Shown: piece by piece, positions 15,065 to 17,530 of the stretch | Layout of the letters: each line of letters begins with the position of its first letter | Position numbering within the stretch: the stretch's first letter is position 1 | Notes under the pieces: model-generated | What the model was told of the DNA's origin: nothing | Database searches by the model: none | Seen by the model: only the letters and a program-made list of their open reading frames with translations | DNA from: Gammaproteobacteria bacterium | Lineage (GTDB): Bacteria; Pseudomonadota; Gammaproteobacteria; Pseudomonadales; Halomonadaceae | Assembly: GCA_023485185.1 (NCBI GenBank) | Contig: JAMCZP010000310.1 | Span: 1-17,530, forward strand | Reading direction: 5' to 3' | Length of the DNA stretch: 17,530 bases | Translations under genes and position numbers: made by a program

Positions 15065-15096
15065 GTCAATAACTTTTAATGTCAATAATTTTTAAT
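15065..15096 (+). repeat. Tandem 16-base repeat upstream of the LysR gene
   Basis: GTCAATAACTTTTAAT (15065-15080) is followed directly by GTCAATAATTTTTAAT (15081-15096), with one mismatch. It is AT-rich and lies just after the terminator and about 110 bases before the LysR start. It may be a repeated regulator site or promoter material. Confidence 0.55.
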
Positions 15097-15207
15097 GAAG
15101 CTAGGAAGGAAAAATTAAAAACCAACAGACTGAACACAAATGCCTATTATTTGCATTCTCACCAATCAGTGGCACAATCACTCTTCACCTATTGCCCTAT
15201 GGGCCTG

Positions 15208-16125
15208 ATGATGTACGACTTTGACGAACTCACTGCTTTTGCTGATGTGATGGCTACCGGTAGTTTGACGCGCAGCGCTCAAAAACTTGGCTTAGCTAAA
15301 TCCACTCTAAGCCGTCGCATTAGCCAGCTTGAAGCCCGGCTCAATCAGCCTCTATTAAGGCGTCAGGCAAACCGGCTGATCCCCACCGAAGCGGGGCTGC
15401 TGTTTCATACTTATTGCAACGAGCTGTTAGCCATGGCCGCCCACAGCCAGGAGGCGCTAGCTGAACTTCGTGAGGAGATCAGCGGAAAGGTGACGCTTGA
15501 AGTTCATGGTGCGCTAGCGCGTAGTTGGATGGCGAGTGCGATCGATGCGCTTTTAAAGCGCTACCCGAAAGTTGAGCTGACCCTGCATACCCGCGAAACA
15601 CCACCTACGAAAATGCACAGCAACAGCGTACATGTCTGGCTTGGCCCCACTCATGAGTGTGGGCTCAACCAAGAGCGTTTGGGTGAATTGACACGCGGGC
15701 TGTATGCAAGCCCAGATTATCTAGCGACGACAGATGCCCCCAGCCACCCTAATCAGCTTGAGCATCATGCCTGGGTTGACTTACTTGCGACCGCCTCAAA
15801 TGGTTTGCTGCTCACTCATCCTGAGCAAGGTGAGTACCTTTTCAGCCCCCCGTACTCAAGGTTGAGAGTCGATTTAACAACGCTGCACATTGATGCCATT
15901 GCCCGCGGACAAGGCATCGGTTTACTTCCCCACTGGCTGGTTGAAAAACGTGAACAGCATCATCCCGGTGAGTTAATTAACTGCCTGCCGGGCTGGGAGC
16001 CTGCCGCGCTGCCGGTCACACTACTCTACGCCTACGGGCACCAATCGCGCAGAATCAATGCGCTGCTTGAGTTTTTACGCAATCACGTACCCATGCAATG
16101 GCGCGGCCAAACGGTTGCTATATAA
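15208..16125 (+). CDS. LysR-family transcriptional regulator
   Basis: DNA-binding regulator of 305 residues from the chosen start, the normal LysR length. The N-terminal winged HTH is clear: DELTAFADVMATGSLTRSAQ, then LGLAKSTLSRRISQLEARLN (about residues 6-47), followed by the helix with LLRRQANRLIPTEAG. The C-terminal periplasmic-binding-like domain senses an unknown effector; IDAIARGQGIGLLPHWLV is its typical end motif. The frame is open to 15079, but the extra residues do not resemble a LysR start. ATG 15199, 15208 and 15211 are all possible. The gene lies just before an AEC carrier on the same strand, 78 bases apart. It may control that gene and itself, perhaps through the tandem repeat upstream. 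No target is proven. Confidence 0.88.
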   Translation: MMYDFDELTAFADVMATGSLTRSAQKLGLAKSTLSRRISQLEARLNQPLLRRQANRLIPTEAGLLFHTYCNELLAMAAHSQEALAELREEISGKVTLEVHGALARSWMASAIDALLKRYPKVELTLHTRETPPTKMHSNSVHVWLGPTHECGLNQERLGELTRGLYASPDYLATTDAPSHPNQLEHHAWVDLLATASNGLLLTHPEQGEYLFSPPYSRLRVDLTTLHIDAIARGQGIGLLPHWLVEKREQHHPGELINCLPGWEPAALPVTLLYAYGHQSRRINALLEFLRNHVPMQWRGQTVAI

Positions 16126-16203
16126 CGTAAAAAAAGTAATCACCTTGCCAGTTAGGCCGCTTATTAACGACAATAGCCGACCTACCCCGCCAAGGACCCC
16201 AAG

Positions 16204-17079
16204 ATGCTTGCTGAACTGTTTGCCATTATGGCACCCGTGCTGGCCGGAGCAGGGCTGGGTTATATGTGGGTGCGCTTAGGCTATCCGTATCCCGTCGAAT
16301 TTATTACCCGGTTAGTCTTTAACATTGGTACGCCCTCCTTGGTATTGGCATCGCTGGCCGGGGCTGATATCGACGCGACCACCTTTGGTCAGACGATGCT
16401 GGCTTCAGCATTGGTCATTTTAACCATGGGCGCGGCGGCGTTCTTAGTGGCCAAGTTACTGCGTCGTGATTGGCGGGTGCTACTCGCGCCTATGATGTAC
16501 CCCAATACCGGCAATATGGGGTTGCCCGTGGTGCTTTACGCCTTTGGCAGTGCAGGGTTTGCCTACGGTATTACCGTAATGGTGACTGTCTCACTCTTTC
16601 AGTTCACATTAGGCGCAGCGCTTAATAGCAAAAGCAATCCGCTGAAAACCCTGATAAAAACGCCCACGGTCTACGCGATCATCATTGCCATGACGCTGCT
16701 ACTCACGGGAACATCGCTACCCCCCTGGTTGGCAAACACGGTTGATCTGATGTCAGGCTTTACGGTGCCCCTAATGCTGATTACGCTGGGTGTGTCGTTA
16801 GCCAGTATACAAGTTAAAAACCTGCGTTCGGGCTTAGGCTTCAGCTTGGTACGCGTGCCTCTTGCCGCCACGGTGGCTTGGCTTATTGCTGGTTGGGTGG
16901 GGCTACCGCCGCTCGCCCAGAGCATCCTAGTGATACAGATGTGCATGCCCGTGGCGGTGTTTAACTATCTATTTGCTCAGCGCGCCCAGCGCGAACCTGC
17001 TTATGTGGCCAGTTTGGTATTTTGCTCTACCTTATTGGCCCTGTTTTACCTGCCGGCGCTGCTAGCGTTACTAATGTAA
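16204..17079 (+). CDS. AEC-family (auxin efflux carrier type) transporter
   Basis: Inner-membrane carrier of 291 residues with about ten hydrophobic helices in two halves. Conserved features are the N-terminal AIMAPVLAGAGLGYMWVRLG, the helix-break segment LVFNIGTPSLVLASLA, MYPNTGNMGLPVVLYAFG in the first core domain and the matching GFTVPLMLITLGVSLASIQ in the second. The paired GN.GLP and VPLMLITLG blocks mark the AEC/bile-acid-transporter-like fold. Bacterial members often export or exchange small organic acids such as malate or malonate; no substrate is visible here. An AAGGA Shine-Dalgarno lies about nine bases before the ATG. The neighbouring LysR gene is a plausible regulator. Confidence 0.88.
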   Translation: MLAELFAIMAPVLAGAGLGYMWVRLGYPYPVEFITRLVFNIGTPSLVLASLAGADIDATTFGQTMLASALVILTMGAAAFLVAKLLRRDWRVLLAPMMYPNTGNMGLPVVLYAFGSAGFAYGITVMVTVSLFQFTLGAALNSKSNPLKTLIKTPTVYAIIIAMTLLLTGTSLPPWLANTVDLMSGFTVPLMLITLGVSLASIQVKNLRSGLGFSLVRVPLAATVAWLIAGWVGLPPLAQSILVIQMCMPVAVFNYLFAQRAQREPAYVASLVFCSTLLALFYLPALLALLM

Positions 17080-17172
17080 CCCTGAATAGGGGAACCCAAA
17101 CGCGCATAGCGAGTCACTGCTAGACTTAGGATGACGTTGAAATAAGACGACATCACCATAAGAGGGTTTACG

Positions 17173-17530
17173 ATGCGCATGACGAAAGCTTACCGATCCG
17201 CCCGCTGGTTTGGGCCTGCTGCCACTGGCTTACTTCTTATTGGCGCCGTTAATAGCGCCCATGCAGAAGTAATGCATGAAGCAATTGAGAGCGAGCACCT
17301 TACGTTCTCAATCGAGCGCGTGGCTGATGGCCTCGAGAACCCTTGGGCCGTTGCCTTTCTACCCGATGGACGTTATTTAGTAAGCGAGCGTAATGGGCAG
17401 CTAAATCTCATCGACCCTGAAAGCGGTGAATCTTCTGTGCTCGAAGGAATGCCAGAGGTCAATCATCATGGCCAGGGCGGTCTGCTTGACGTTGTGTTGC
17501 ACCCTGATTTTGGAGCAGAAGATGGCGACA
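17173..17530 (+). CDS. PQQ-dependent sugar dehydrogenase, N-terminal part (runs off right edge)
   Basis: Periplasmic oxidoreductase of the soluble aldose sugar dehydrogenase (YliI/Asd) type, which oxidises sugars with pyrroloquinoline quinone. The 119 visible residues start with a basic stretch and a hydrophobic signal peptide ending in NSAHA (residue 31). Then come the family markers GLENPWAVAFLPDGRYLVSE, the first propeller strand RNGQLNLIDPESGE, and HHGQGGLLDVVLHPDFG. The last block holds the histidine-glutamine segment close to the PQQ site in this family. An AGAGGG Shine-Dalgarno is about seven bases before the ATG. The remaining propeller blades lie beyond the window. It has no obvious link with the AEC carrier 93 bases upstream, though both are on the same strand. 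Confidence 0.87.
   Translation, partial: MRMTKAYRSARWFGPAATGLLLIGAVNSAHAEVMHEAIESEHLTFSIERVADGLENPWAVAFLPDGRYLVSERNGQLNLIDPESGESSVLEGMPEVNHHGQGGLLDVVLHPDFGAEDGD

Noticed and set aside
15079..15207. 43-residue N-terminal extension of the LysR regulator
   Set aside because: LysR proteins begin a few residues before the HTH; the extension is low in family character and lies partly in the tandem repeat.

Overview
The window looks like chromosomal DNA of a moderately GC-rich gammaproteobacterium. The overall feel of the siderophore, AEC and PQQ-dehydrogenase proteins suggests Halomonas or a relative. That placement is an impression from protein character and was not tested.

Left edge (1-934): the N-terminal 207 residues of a TonB-dependent siderophore receptor run off the left end on the minus strand. 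They are followed by about 310 bases without a gene but with several inverted repeats.

Accessory segment (935-5622): a FitAB/VapBC-type toxin-antitoxin pair (minus), an orphan HTH antitoxin-like regulator (plus), a compact UvrD-like helicase with an extra N-terminal domain (minus), a T5orf172/GIY-YIG nuclease (minus), and a 168-residue N-terminal stump of an MmeI-like DNA methyltransferase (minus). The stump and the nuclease overlap out of frame. The best reading is an internal deletion in a methyltransferase...GIY-YIG restriction-like operon, so this is the remains of a defence locus. A tRNA with anticodon CAT (most likely tRNA-Ile2) bounds the segment at 5963-6039, and an inverted copy of part of its anticodon arm lies just beside it.

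Iron uptake locus (6793-14985): a divergent siderophore acquisition cluster. On the minus strand a periplasmic binding protein, two BtuC/FecCD-type permeases and a FecE-type ATPase are chained by four-base stop/start overlaps. An exporter-type ABC half-transporter follows 28 bases downstream. On the plus strand is a CirA/FepA-like TonB-dependent outer-membrane receptor ending in a strong intrinsic terminator. The 254-base divergent region holds good Fur-box matches on both sides, so the whole locus is probably repressed by iron. The receptor would bring a ferric siderophore across the outer membrane, the binding protein would collect it, and the BtuCD-type complex would import it. The exporter-like protein has no certain role here.

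Right side (15065-17530): a LysR regulator preceded by a 16-base tandem repeat, an AEC-family carrier, and the start of a periplasmic PQQ-dependent sugar dehydrogenase that runs off the right end. A periplasmic YceI-like protein (6199-6789) sits between the tRNA and the iron locus.
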